A DNA stretch of 64,000 nt, from contig NZ_JAPNLJ010000007.1 of NCBI RefSeq assembly GCF_026627445.1, positions 215,185-279,184 on the forward strand. The letters are read 5' to 3'. Below are positions 20,435 through 29,407 of this stretch, one piece after another. This DNA is from Streptomyces sp. H27-H1 (GTDB lineage: Bacteria; Actinomycetota; Actinomycetes; Streptomycetales; Streptomycetaceae). The first letter of the stretch is position 1, and every line of letters begins with the position of its first letter. The notes beneath the pieces are model-generated. The model saw only the letters and a program-made list of their open reading frames with translations, ran no database searches and had not been told where the DNA came from. A program made the position numbers and the translations under genes.

Positions 20435-21309
20435 ATGAGCATCGTCGTCACCGGAGCCACCGGAGCACTCGGCCGTCTCGTCATCGACGAGCTGCTCGCC
20501 GAGGGGTCCCCGCCGGGGAGATCGCCGCCGTAGTCCGCGACAAGGCGAAGGCCGCCCCGCTCGCCGCCCTGGGCGTAGAGCTGCGCATCGCCGACTACAG
20601 CGCGCCCGAGACGCTCGCCGGGGCCTTCCGCGCCGGCGACCGGGTGCTGATGATCTCCGGCAGCGAGGTCGGCCGCCGGGTGGCCCAGCACGCCGCCGTG
20701 ATCGACGCGGCGAAGGAGGCCGGGGTGGCGCAGCTCGCCTACACCGGCATCCTGGGCGGGCCCGAAGCGGACTTCGAGCTGGCCGCCGAGCACCGGGCCA
20801 CCGAGGAGCTGGTCCTCGCCTCGGGTCTGCCGTACACCTTCCTGCGCAACGGCTGGTACACCGAGAACCACACCGGCAACCTGGCGCCGGTGCTCGCACA
20901 CGGAGCGGTCCTCTCCAACGCGGGCGAGGGCCGGGTGGCCTCGGCGGCGCGGGCCGACTACGCGGCGGCGGCCGCCGCGGTGGTGGCCGGGGAGGGCCAC
21001 CTCGGCAAGGCGTACGAGCTCAGCGGCGACGTGGCCTGGTCCTTCGCGGAGTACGCGGCGGCCGTGGCGGCGGCCTCCGGGCAGGAGATCGCGTACCACC
21101 CGGTGACCCCCGAGGCCCACCTCGCCGTGCTGACCGGCGCCGGGGTCCCGGCCCCGTTCGCCGAGATCCTGGTCGACGTGGACCTGGCCGTCGAGCGCGG
21201 CCGGCTGGCCGGCACCTCCGGCGACCTCGCCCGGCTGATCGGCCGCCCGACCACGCCGATGGCGCGGACGGTCACCGAGGCCGTGGCGGCCGTACGCAGC
21301 GCGGGCTGA
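20435..21309 (+). pseudogene. NAD(P)H:quinone oxidoreductase (QorB/YtfG-like), frameshifted
   Basis: Atypical SDR of the NmrA/QorB group. From ATG 20435 the frame reads MSIVVTGATGALGRLVIDEL, a proper Rossmann start, but ends at TAG 20531-20533 after 32 codons. The rest of the protein continues without a break in the -1 frame (GEIAAVVRDKAKAAPLAALG, GDRVLMISGSEVGRRV, LRNGWYTENHTGNL) to the stop at 21309. One extra G in the GGGG run at 20503-20506 would restore a single frame of about 291 residues (GVPAGEIAAVV). Everything else looks intact, so this is a very recent loss, a phase-variable homopolymer or a sequencing error. The divergent HxlR gene is intact. Confidence 0.85.
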
Positions 21310-21318
21310 GCCCGAGCC

Positions 21319-21344
21319 GATCGGCCCCCTCCCGGGGGCCGATC
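21319..21344 (+). terminator. Hairpin terminator after the quinone oxidoreductase gene
   Basis: GATCGGCCCCC and GGGGGCCGATC form a perfect 11-bp stem with a TCCC loop, ten bases after the stop codon. No U-tract follows. Confidence 0.6.
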
Positions 21345-21415
21345 ACGCGCCGCGTGCCGAGCGGCGGGACAATGGGGCGAGGAACGCATCTGCCGTCGCG
21401 GAGAGGCGGGACGTC

Positions 21416-22159
21416 GTGGTGGCGTACATAGCCGTGACCGCCCTGAGCCATGTGGGGCTGGTCCGCGAGCACAACGAGGACAGCCTGGTCGTCGGGCCGT
21501 GGACGCTGTGCGGGACCACGACCCAGAGCCCCCAGACGCTCCTGTTCCCCCTCGGCAGACCGCTCGTCGTCGCGGTGGCCGACGGGCTGGGCGGGCAGCC
21601 GGCCGGCGAGGTCGCCAGCGAGCTGGTCGTCCGCGAGCTGTCGCTGCTCGGCCCCTCGCTGGACGGCGCCCCGGCCATCGAGGACGCGCTGAACCGCTGC
21701 AACCTCGCGGTGCACTCGGCCACGGAGGGCCGCCCGGAACTGGTGGGCATGGGGACCACGATCGCCGGCACCCTGATCACGGCGGAGTCGCTGCTGTCGT
21801 TCAACGTCGGCGACAGCAAGGTGTACCACGCGGCCCCCGAGGGGCTGCGGCAGGTCAGCGTGGACGACAGCCCGCCGCCACTGCCGGGGCACCGCACCAC
21901 GTCGGCCGTGACGCAGACGCTCGGCGGAACCCGCGTGCACCACGTCCTGACCCCTCATGTGGCGACGCTCCCGCTGTCCATGGGCGACCGCTACCTGGTG
22001 TGCAGCGACGGCCTGACCGACCCGGTGCCCGACGAGGCCATCAACGAGGTGCTCCGGGTGCACGACGACGGCAAGGCCGCGTTCGAGCTGTGGAAGGCCG
22101 CCATCGAGGCCGGCGGCCCCGACAACATCAGCCTCGCACTGGTACGCATCGGCGGGTAG
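21416..22159 (+). CDS. PP2C-family serine/threonine phosphatase
   Basis: Metal-dependent protein phosphatase of the stand-alone PP2C/PppA type, 247 residues. All acidic metal ligands are visible: HNEDS (near 21), VADGLGG (near 57), MGTTIAGT, NVGDSKVYHA, VCSDGLTD (near 199) and GGPDNIS at the end. GTG 21416 is followed by a second GTG; either may start. It is not next to a kinase or FHA gene, so its substrate cannot be inferred. Terminator-like hairpin upstream separates it from the oxidoreductase gene. Confidence 0.9.
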   Translation: MVAYIAVTALSHVGLVREHNEDSLVVGPWTLCGTTTQSPQTLLFPLGRPLVVAVADGLGGQPAGEVASELVVRELSLLGPSLDGAPAIEDALNRCNLAVHSATEGRPELVGMGTTIAGTLITAESLLSFNVGDSKVYHAAPEGLRQVSVDDSPPPLPGHRTTSAVTQTLGGTRVHHVLTPHVATLPLSMGDRYLVCSDGLTDPVPDEAINEVLRVHDDGKAAFELWKAAIEAGGPDNISLALVRIGG

Positions 22160-22235
22160 GTGGCGAACTGCCGGCGCCGCCCGGCAGCTCGCGTACGGCC
22201 GGCAGGCATCCGCCGCCGGCCGCCTTCAGTCGCCG

Positions 22236-25223
22236 TCAGCCGCCGTAGAACAGCTCGTCCACCACGCCCCGCGCGCGCCGCGTGATGCGGCGGTAGTCGT
22301 CGAGCATTTCGCCGACGCGGCCCTCCTGGTAGCCGAGGTAGCGGCCGACCGCCGCCAGTTCGCGGGCTTCCGAGGGGAAGGTGTCGCCCGCGCGGCCGCG
22401 GACCAGCATCACGGCGTTGCGGACCCGGGTGGCCAGCACCCAGGCCTCGTCCAGGATCTGCGCCTCCTCGGTGGGGATCAGGCCGGCCGCGTGGGCGGCG
22501 GCCAGGGCCTCGCGGGTGCGGGTCGTGCGCAGGCCCGGTTCGGCCCAGGCGTGCCGCATCTGGATCAGCTGGACGGTCCACTCGACGTCGCTGAGGCCAC
22601 CGCGGCCGAGTTTGGTGTGCAGGGTGGGATCCGCGCCGCGGGGCAGTCGTTCCGATTCCATGCGGGCCTTCAGCCGCCGGATCTCGCGGACCGCGTCCTC
22701 GCCGAGGCCTTCCACCGGGTAGCGCAGCGGGTCGATCAATTCGATGAAGCGGCCGCCTAGTTCGAGGTCCCCGGCGACCGGTTCGGCGCGCAGCAGGGCC
22801 TGGGACTCCCACGTCAGGGACCAGCGGCGGTAGTAGGCGGCGTAGGAGGAGAGCGTACGGACCAGGGGGCCGGAGCGGCCTTCGGGGCGCAGGTCGGCGT
22901 CGATGATCAGCGGCGGGTCGGCGGTGGGGAGTTGGAGGAGCCGGCGCATCTCGGCGATGACGTTCTGGGCGGCCTTGGCGGCCTCTTGTTCGTCGACGCC
23001 CTCGCGCGGCTCGTGGACGAACAGGACGTCGGCGTCGGAGCCGTAGCCGAGCTCGTGGCCGCCGAAGCGGCCCACGCCGATGATCGCGAAGCGGGTGGGC
23101 AGGGTGTCGCCCCAGTGGCCCTGGACGGCGGCGCGCAGGGCTCCGGCGACGGTGACGGCGGTGAGCTCGGAGACGGCTCGGCCGACCCGGTCGACCAGGG
23201 CTCCGTGGTCCTCCTCGGCAGGGCTGTCCTCCGTACCGTAGGAGCCGATGATGTCGGCGGCGGTGGTGCGGAACAGCTCGCGGCGGCGCACTCCGCGGGT
23301 GGCGGCCACACCGGCTTCCGGGTTGTCGGCGCGGCCGACGGCGGCGAGCACCTCCTGTTCCAGGGCCTCGCGGGTACGGGGAACCAGGCCTTCGGGGTCG
23401 CCCAGCAGGGCCACGGCCTCGGGTGCGCGCAGGAGGAGGTCGGGGGCGAGGCGTCCGGCGGAGAGCACCCGGGCGAGGTTCTCCGCGGCGGCCCCCTCGT
23501 CGCGCAGGAGGCGCAGGTACCAGGGGGTCCTGCCGAGGGCGTCGGAGACCTTGCGGAAGTTCAGCAGGCCCGCGTCCGGGTCGGCGGAGTCGGCGAACCA
23601 GCCGAGGAGCACGGGCAGCAGGGTGCGCTGGATGGCGGCTGCGCGGGTGACTCCGGAGGCGAGGGCTTCGAGGTGGCGCAGGGCTGCGACCGGATCGGCG
23701 TAGCCGAGGGCTTCGAGGCGCTGGCCGGCGGCGCGCGGGGAGAGCCGGGTCTCGCCGGGGGCGAGCTGGGCCACGGCGTCGAGGAGCGGCCGGTAGAAGA
23801 GCTTCTCGTGCAGGCGGCGGACGACGGAGGCGTGCCGGCGCCAGGCCTTGTTGAGCTCGGCGACGGGTTCGGTGCGCAGGCCCAGCGAGCGGCCCAGGCG
23901 CCGCAGGTCGGCCTCGTCCTCGGGGACGAGGTGGGTGCGGCGCAGCCGGTAGAGCTGGATGCGGTGTTCCATGGCGCGCAGGAAGCGGTACGCGTCGTGC
24001 AGTTGGGCGGCGTCGGCGCGCCCGACGTAGCCGCCGGCGGCGAGGGCTTGGAGCGCGTCGAGGGTGCTGCCGGAGCGCAGGGTGGCGTCGGAGCGGCCGT
24101 GTACGAGCTGGAGGAGCTGAACGGCGAACTCGACGTCGCGCAGGCCGCCGGGGCCGAGTTTCAGCTCGCGGTCGACCTGGGCGGCGGGAATGTTGTCGAC
24201 GACGCGGCGGCGCATCTCCTGGACGTCGCCGACGAAGTTCTCGCGTTCGGCGGCCTGCCAGACGAGGGGAGTTGTGGCGTCGATGTACTCGGCGCCGAGC
24301 GCCTCGTCGCCCGCGACGGCGCGGGCCTTCAGGAGAGCCTGGAACTCCCAGGTCTTGGCCCAGCGCTGGTAGTAGGCGAGGTGGGAGGAGAGGGTGCGGA
24401 CGAGCGGACCGTTTCTGCCCTCGGGGCGCAGGTTGGCGTCGACGGGCCAGATGGTGCCTTCGACGGTGGTCTCGGAGCAGATCCGCATGAGGTGGGAGGC
24501 GAGGCGCGCGGCGGCCTGGACGGCCTTGCCCTCGTCCGCGCCGGGGGCCGCGTCCCCGACGAAGATGACGTCCACGTCGGAGACGTAGTTCAGCTCGTTG
24601 CCGCCGCACTTGCCCATCGCGATGACGGCGAGCCGGCAGACCGCCGCGTCCTCGGGGGCGGCCGCGCTCGCGATGCGCAGGGCCGCGCGGAGGGTGGCGG
24701 TGGCGAGGTCGGCGAGTTCGGCGGCGGTCTGGGCTACGTCTATGGTCCCGCAGACGTCGCGGGCGGCGATGGAGAGCAGGCAGCGGCGGTAGGCGACGCG
24801 CAGGTCGACGGGGTCGTGGGCGCCGGCCAGCCCTTGCTCGAACTCGGGGAGCCCGGGGTGCAGATCGGCGGCCTCGTAGGTGACGAGGGCCTGCCAGTCC
24901 CTGGGGTGGCGGGCGAGGTGGTCGGCGAGGGCCTCGGAGGCGCCGAGTACGCCGAGGAGGCGGTCGCGCAGGGGCTTGGCGCTGACGAGGGTGCCGAGGA
25001 GGACGGGCAGTTCCTCGGGCGTCTGCGCCTCTGCGATGCGGACCAGCCCGAGGAGGGCGAGGTCGGGATCGGCGGTGGCCCCGAGTGCGTCGAGGAGCAC
25101 CGGATCGGTGCGTACGGCGGCCAGCTCGTCGGTGTCGAGCAGCCGGGTGGCGGCCGCGAGGTCGGTGAACCCGCTGCGCAGCAGTCGGCTGAAGGTACTG
25201 CTCCTGCGTCCCGGGACTGTCAT
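22236..25223 (-). CDS. glnE: Bifunctional glutamine synthetase adenylyltransferase/adenylyl-removing enzyme
   Basis: GlnE covalently modifies GlnA-type glutamine synthetase according to nitrogen status. The 995-residue length and two nucleotidyltransferase domains are complete: the N-terminal one with GGNELNYVSDVDVIFV (near 208) and the C-terminal one with GGHELGYGSDADVLFV (near 721), each followed by DANLRPEGRNGPLVRTL or DADLRPEGRSGPLVRTL. A helical C-terminal domain ends in RGVVDELFYGG. ATG 25223 begins MTVPGRRSSTFSRLLRSGFTD. In S. coelicolor glnE is also a few genes away from glnA2. Confidence 0.97.
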   Translation of the reverse strand: MTVPGRRSSTFSRLLRSGFTDLAAATRLLDTDELAAVRTDPVLLDALGATADPDLALLGLVRIAEAQTPEELPVLLGTLVSAKPLRDRLLGVLGASEALADHLARHPRDWQALVTYEAADLHPGLPEFEQGLAGAHDPVDLRVAYRRCLLSIAARDVCGTIDVAQTAAELADLATATLRAALRIASAAAPEDAAVCRLAVIAMGKCGGNELNYVSDVDVIFVGDAAPGADEGKAVQAAARLASHLMRICSETTVEGTIWPVDANLRPEGRNGPLVRTLSSHLAYYQRWAKTWEFQALLKARAVAGDEALGAEYIDATTPLVWQAAERENFVGDVQEMRRRVVDNIPAAQVDRELKLGPGGLRDVEFAVQLLQLVHGRSDATLRSGSTLDALQALAAGGYVGRADAAQLHDAYRFLRAMEHRIQLYRLRRTHLVPEDEADLRRLGRSLGLRTEPVAELNKAWRRHASVVRRLHEKLFYRPLLDAVAQLAPGETRLSPRAAGQRLEALGYADPVAALRHLEALASGVTRAAAIQRTLLPVLLGWFADSADPDAGLLNFRKVSDALGRTPWYLRLLRDEGAAAENLARVLSAGRLAPDLLLRAPEAVALLGDPEGLVPRTREALEQEVLAAVGRADNPEAGVAATRGVRRRELFRTTAADIIGSYGTEDSPAEEDHGALVDRVGRAVSELTAVTVAGALRAAVQGHWGDTLPTRFAIIGVGRFGGHELGYGSDADVLFVHEPREGVDEQEAAKAAQNVIAEMRRLLQLPTADPPLIIDADLRPEGRSGPLVRTLSSYAAYYRRWSLTWESQALLRAEPVAGDLELGGRFIELIDPLRYPVEGLGEDAVREIRRLKARMESERLPRGADPTLHTKLGRGGLSDVEWTVQLIQMRHAWAEPGLRTTRTREALAAAHAAGLIPTEEAQILDEAWVLATRVRNAVMLVRGRAGDTFPSEARELAAVGRYLGYQEGRVGEMLDDYRRITRRARGVVDELFYGG

Positions 25224-25697
25224 CCCGCCGCCTCCCGCGTACGTCGGCCTGCCCTTGCCGTGGCCGGGCGGTTTCGCGGGTTGCCGCCGTCGGCAGGGTC
25301 CGCGCTTCCGCCCGGGAAGAGCCTAGCCGGAGCAGGCGTTCGGCTCACCGCGCGCAGGATGTGGCGGGTTGTCCGGTTTTCGTCGGAGCCTCCCTGGCGC
25401 GTCTCGCCGGAAGCGGCTCACGCGAACCCGTCAACGCCCCCCGGGGGGGCGTTTTTTGGTGGCGCGCGCGAACGGCCGGGGGTGCGGCCGCCGAGGACCG
25501 GGGGTGCGGCCGCCGAGTGACTTAGGACACGGACGACCCCTGGAACCGGCATGCGTCCGGCGCCCATGTCCACATATCGGACCGCATAGGAACTCATCGG
25601 CCAACCGAGTGAACCAACTGTGCCGAAATGGACTCTCACTGACTGACCGACAGCTCCACCCGGTCCTTCCTGCCAGAACGACCCCGAGGCGTAACCG
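25224..25697. other. Divergent intergenic region between glnE and the PIG-L gene
   Basis: No protein-coding gene is supported. It carries the glnE upstream region, a strong rightward intrinsic terminator at 25433-25457, and a direct repeat of about 20 bases (CGGGGGTGCGGCCGCCGAG at 25478-25496 and again near 25499-25517). From 25520 to 25690 base composition drops toward 60% GC, as expected for the promoter and leader of the PIG-L gene. Confidence 0.6.
25433..25457 (+). terminator. Rightward intrinsic terminator between divergent genes
   Basis: ACGCCCCCC and GGGGGGGCGT pair without a proper loop gap and are followed by six T residues, a canonical rho-independent terminator in the plus direction. 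No annotated gene runs into it: glnE starts at 25223 going left and the PIG-L gene begins at 25698. It may end a small unannotated transcript or attenuate a long PIG-L leader. Confidence 0.65.
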
Positions 25698-27794
25698 ATG
25701 CCCGTATCCCGCCGACGCTTCCTCCTCGCGACCGTGCTCCCGATGCTGACCGTCGGGGTCACCGGTGCGCTCGCCGTCGCCTCAGGCCAGCAGACCGCGG
25801 CCGAGGTCGTCCCGGGACCCGATCCCTCGGCCGTCGTCCCGGCGAGCATCACCGCCGGCTCGGTCGTACAGATCGTCGCCCACCCGGACGACGACCTGTA
25901 CTTCATGAACCCGGACATCATCCGCTCCCTGACGGCCGGCACCCCGCTCACCACCCTCTACCTCACCTCCGGCGAGGCCGACGGCCGCAACGGGGCGGTC
26001 GGCGGCGCGGCCAAGGACCCGGCGCAGCCCGTCGACCGGCGCCACTACGCGGAGGCCCGGCAGAACGGCATACGCGCGGCCTACGCGCAGATGGCCACCG
26101 GCGACCGCACCAGCGCGTGGCGGCGTACGGTCATATCCACCGCCGGCGGCGGCCACGCCGAGCTCGACGTACTGGTGGCGAAGCCCCACATCAACCTGGT
26201 CTGGATGCAGATACGCGAGGCCCGCGCCTCCACCACCGACACCGTGGACAACCTGCGCGGCCTGTGGAACGGCCGGACCCCGACGGTCTCCCCGTACCTC
26301 GCCGCCGAGACCCCGGTGACGCAGCCGCCGAGGTACACCAAGGACCAGGTGATAGCGGCGATATCGGGGATCCTGGAGCGGTACAAGCCGACGACGATAC
26401 GGATGCTGGACCCGACGCCGGGCCGGTACCCGGAGACCGGCAAGGTCACCGACCATCAGGACCACACGTACTCGGCGCGGTTCGCGCAGGCCGGGGCCGC
26501 CTCGTACGCGGCGCGGGTACCGCTGGGGCAGCGGCCCCGCTTCACCGTCCAGAACTACCTCGGGTACCACAACGGCAGGCTGCCGCACACGCTGGACCCG
26601 CAGACGGCCCAGCAGAAGGTCGGCTTCCTCAAGACGTACGCCTGGTCTGACAAGCAGAACTACTGCGGCTCGACCTCCGGCTGCGGCGACCGCAAGGTGG
26701 CGGGCAACCCGGCCGGCCACAACTGGGCCGAGTCGCTGCGCTACGTACGCGGCGACCACTCCTCCTGGCTGGCGCAGGGCACGACCGGCCACCTGTACGC
26801 CTTCGCCGCCCTCGACGGCCAGATGGCCGTCTGGAACCGCGGCGCCGGCACCGGCGCCGGCGCCGCCTGGCAGGGTCCGGCGCTGCTGCCGGGCACCGGC
26901 ATCGACCCGGGTGCCACCACCGCCCGCCTGCCCGACGGGCGCGTCGTCGTCCTCGCCACCCGCACCGTCTTCGGCGACCGGCCGGAGGACTACCGGCGCG
27001 AGATCGTCTACGCCGCCCAGTCCGTGCCCGGCGGCCCCTTCATGGCGTGGGTCTCGCTCGGCACCCCGGAGCCCGGCGACGAGTCCGGAATCTCCTCGAT
27101 CAGCGCGCCCACGGCGGCAGTCGACCAGGACGGCCGGCTGACGGTGTACGTCCGCAACTCGCGGCGCGTCCTGCTCGCCAGGACCCAGGACCGGCCCTCG
27201 GGGGCCTTCGGCGGCTGGCAGCAGCTGGGTGGCGGCGACCTCCAGTCCGACCCGGTGACGGCCACCGACTCCGCCGGGCGCCGCCACGTCTACGTCGCCA
27301 CCACCCAGTCGGTGCTCGCCTGGATCCAGCCCGCCCCCGGCGCCCCGCTGGCCGGACCGTTCCCGACCGGGCTCCCCGCCACCACCCTCCCCCTCACGGC
27401 GGCCCCGGAGGCGGCGGGCATACGCCTCTACTTCCGGCGCCCCGACTCCGGGGCCGTACGCACCGCCCTGGTCACGGCGGCGGCCGGCGGCGCGTTGCCG
27501 GTGGTCTCCAGCATCGCGGAGACCGGCGGCCGGGCGGGCTACGGCGCGGTCGGCGTGGCGGGCCGCGTCATCGCGGGCCGCACCGGCTCGGGCACCATCA
27601 GCACCACGTCCCTCGGCGGCCCGCCGGCGTGGACGGAGTCCGAAGTGCTCTTCGCGGGCGCCCCGGCGGGCATCCAGGAACCGGGCGGCAAAACGACGAC
27701 GGCGGTCCTGGGCCTGGACGCCGAACTCCACGTCACCACCACCCTCGCCACCTCCACCCGCACTACCTGGCACCGCGCGGTACCGACGGCGTAG
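25698..27794 (+). CDS. Tat-exported PIG-L family deacetylase with C-terminal propeller-like region
   Basis: Secreted zinc-dependent N-acetylglucosaminyl deacetylase-like protein, 698 residues. MPVSRRRFLLATVLPMLTVG is a twin-arginine signal. The PIG-L domain (about 50-345) shows IVAHPDDDLYFMNPDI (zinc ligands near 61-64) and VTDHQDHTYSARFA (near 250). The remaining 350 residues are repeated beta-rich units with Trp/Gly patterns (GTTGHLYAFAALDGQMAVW, GRRHVYVATTQSVLAW) like sialidase/PLL-type propellers, probably carbohydrate binding. Substrate is unknown; export rules out mycothiol biosynthesis as its role. A strong bidirectional terminator follows. Confidence 0.88.
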   Translation: MPVSRRRFLLATVLPMLTVGVTGALAVASGQQTAAEVVPGPDPSAVVPASITAGSVVQIVAHPDDDLYFMNPDIIRSLTAGTPLTTLYLTSGEADGRNGAVGGAAKDPAQPVDRRHYAEARQNGIRAAYAQMATGDRTSAWRRTVISTAGGGHAELDVLVAKPHINLVWMQIREARASTTDTVDNLRGLWNGRTPTVSPYLAAETPVTQPPRYTKDQVIAAISGILERYKPTTIRMLDPTPGRYPETGKVTDHQDHTYSARFAQAGAASYAARVPLGQRPRFTVQNYLGYHNGRLPHTLDPQTAQQKVGFLKTYAWSDKQNYCGSTSGCGDRKVAGNPAGHNWAESLRYVRGDHSSWLAQGTTGHLYAFAALDGQMAVWNRGAGTGAGAAWQGPALLPGTGIDPGATTARLPDGRVVVLATRTVFGDRPEDYRREIVYAAQSVPGGPFMAWVSLGTPEPGDESGISSISAPTAAVDQDGRLTVYVRNSRRVLLARTQDRPSGAFGGWQQLGGGDLQSDPVTATDSAGRRHVYVATTQSVLAWIQPAPGAPLAGPFPTGLPATTLPLTAAPEAAGIRLYFRRPDSGAVRTALVTAAAGGALPVVSSIAETGGRAGYGAVGVAGRVIAGRTGSGTISTTSLGGPPAWTESEVLFAGAPAGIQEPGGKTTTAVLGLDAELHVTTTLATSTRTTWHRAVPTA

Positions 27795-27802
27795 CCGAGA
27801 CG

Positions 27803-27839
27803 ACTCCGGGCCGACGGTCATCGACCGTCGGCCCGGAGT
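27803..27839. terminator. Bidirectional hairpin terminator between PIG-L gene and glnA2
   Basis: ACTCCGGGCCGACGGT and ACCGTCGGCCCGGAGT form a perfect 16-bp stem with a CATCG loop, nine bases after the PIG-L gene stop and 35 bases beyond the glnA2 stop. It can serve both convergent genes. Confidence 0.85.
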
Positions 27840-27855
27840 GTCAGAAATTTCTGAC
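27840..27855. repeat. Perfect 16-bp palindrome next to the terminator
   Basis: GTCAGAAATTTCTGAC is a complete palindrome and AT-rich by the standards of this genome. It abuts the 27803-27839 hairpin on the glnA2 side and may act as its own small terminator for glnA2, or as a protein-binding site. Confidence 0.5.
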
Positions 27856-27873
27856 AGTGCTGCTGAGCTGCGC

Positions 27874-29235
27874 TTACAGCACCGGCATCATCTTGCGGAG
27901 CTCGAAGGCCGTGACCTCGCTCCGGTACTCCTCCCACTCCTGCTTCTTGTTGCGGAGGAAGAAGTCGAAGACGTGCTCACCGAGGGTTTCGGCGACCAGT
28001 TCGCTGCGCTCCATCAGGGCGATGGCCTCGCCGAGGTTCTGCGGGAGGGGCTCGATGCCCATCGCGCGGCGTTCCGCGTCGGAGAGGGCCCAGACGTCGT
28101 CGTCGGCGCCGGCCGGGAGCTCGTAGCCCTCCTCGATGCCCTTCAGGCCCGCGGCCAGGAGGACGGCGTACGTCAGGTAGGGGTTGGCGCCCGAGTCGAT
28201 CGAGCGGACCTCCACGCGGGAGGAGCCCGTCTTGCCCGGCTTGTACATCGGGACGCGGATCAGGGCCGAGCGGTTGTTGTGGCCCCAGCAGATGTACGAG
28301 GGGGCCTCGCCGCCGGAGCCGGCGGTGCGGGAGGAGCCGCCCCAGATGCGCTTGTAGGAGTTGACCCACTGGTTGGTGACCGCCGCCGTTTCGGCCGCGT
28401 GGCGGAGCAGGCCCGCGATGAAGGAGCGGCCGACCTTGGAGAGCTGGTACTCGGCGCCCGACTCGTAGAAGGCGTTGCGGTCGCCCTCGAAGAGGGAGAG
28501 GTGGGTGTGCATGCCCGAACCGGGGTACTCCGAGAACGGCTTCGGCATGAAGGTGGCATGGACTCCCTGTTCCAGTGCGACCTGCTTCATGACCAGGCGG
28601 AAGGTCATGATGTTGTCGGCCGTGGAGAGGGCGTCGGCGTAGCGCAGGTCGATCTCCTGCTGGCCGGGGGCGCCCTCGTGGTGGCTGAACTCGACCGAGA
28701 TGCCCATGGATTCGAGCATCGTGATCGCCTGGCGGCGGAAGTCCATGCCGACGTTCTGCGGCGTGTGGTCGAAGTAGCCCGAGTTGTCCGCGGGGGTGGG
28801 CCGGGTGCCGTCCAGCGGCTTGTCCTTGAGCAGGAAGAACTCGATCTCCGGGTGGGTGTAGAAGGTGAAGCCCAGGTCGGAGGTCTTGTTCAGGATGCGC
28901 TTGAGGACGTACCGCGGGTCCGCGTACGACGGGGAGCCGTCCGGCATCAGGATGTCGCAGAACATCCGGGCGGTCCCGGGGGCCTCCGCGCGCCACGGCA
29001 GTATCTGGAAGGTGCTCGGGTCCGGCTTGGCGATCATGTCGGACTCGTAGACCCGCGCGAACCCCTCGATGGCCGAGCCGTCGAAGCCGATGCCCTCGTC
29101 GAAGGCCTGCTCCAGCTCCGCCGGCGCTACCGCGACGGACTTCAGGAAGCCCAGTACATCGGTGAACCACAGCCGCACGAAGCGGATGTCGCGCTCCTCG
29201 AGCGTCCGGAGGACGAATTCCTGCTGCTTGTCCAT
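27874..29235 (-). CDS. glnA2: Glutamine synthetase-like enzyme GlnA2 (gamma-glutamylpolyamine synthetase type)
   Basis: Member of the glutamine synthetase family, 453 residues, matching the S. coelicolor GlnA2 type by length and N-terminus (MDKQQEFVLRTLEERDIRFV). Family signatures include GFDGSAIEGFARVYESDM, PEIEFFLL, MHTHLSLFEG, RVEVRSIDSGANPYLTYA. S. coelicolor GlnA2 has been characterised as a gamma-glutamylpolyamine synthetase for polyamine use rather than as the main glutamine synthetase; transfer of that role here is by orthology. The adenylylation-site Tyr region of classical GlnA is not obvious. ATG 29235 follows GAGGA; the upstream in-frame extension to 29292 is unlikely. Confidence 0.9.
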   Translation of the reverse strand: MDKQQEFVLRTLEERDIRFVRLWFTDVLGFLKSVAVAPAELEQAFDEGIGFDGSAIEGFARVYESDMIAKPDPSTFQILPWRAEAPGTARMFCDILMPDGSPSYADPRYVLKRILNKTSDLGFTFYTHPEIEFFLLKDKPLDGTRPTPADNSGYFDHTPQNVGMDFRRQAITMLESMGISVEFSHHEGAPGQQEIDLRYADALSTADNIMTFRLVMKQVALEQGVHATFMPKPFSEYPGSGMHTHLSLFEGDRNAFYESGAEYQLSKVGRSFIAGLLRHAAETAAVTNQWVNSYKRIWGGSSRTAGSGGEAPSYICWGHNNRSALIRVPMYKPGKTGSSRVEVRSIDSGANPYLTYAVLLAAGLKGIEEGYELPAGADDDVWALSDAERRAMGIEPLPQNLGEAIALMERSELVAETLGEHVFDFFLRNKKQEWEEYRSEVTAFELRKMMPVL

Positions 29236-29407
29236 GGCTTCATCCTCGCAGTTCAGGCGGCCTGTGCACCACCACCGCGGGGGCGGGGGCACAGTCGGGC
29301 CGGCCCAGTATCGCCAGCAGTGGTTTCCGCCAGATTACGCACCCCGGAAAGCCGGCGGCACCCCCGCACTGACCTTGGGCCCGTCATGAGCATTACCATC
29401 GGCGCCC

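Noticed and set aside
22932..25520. 862-codon plus-strand open frame
   Set aside because: Antisense of glnE.
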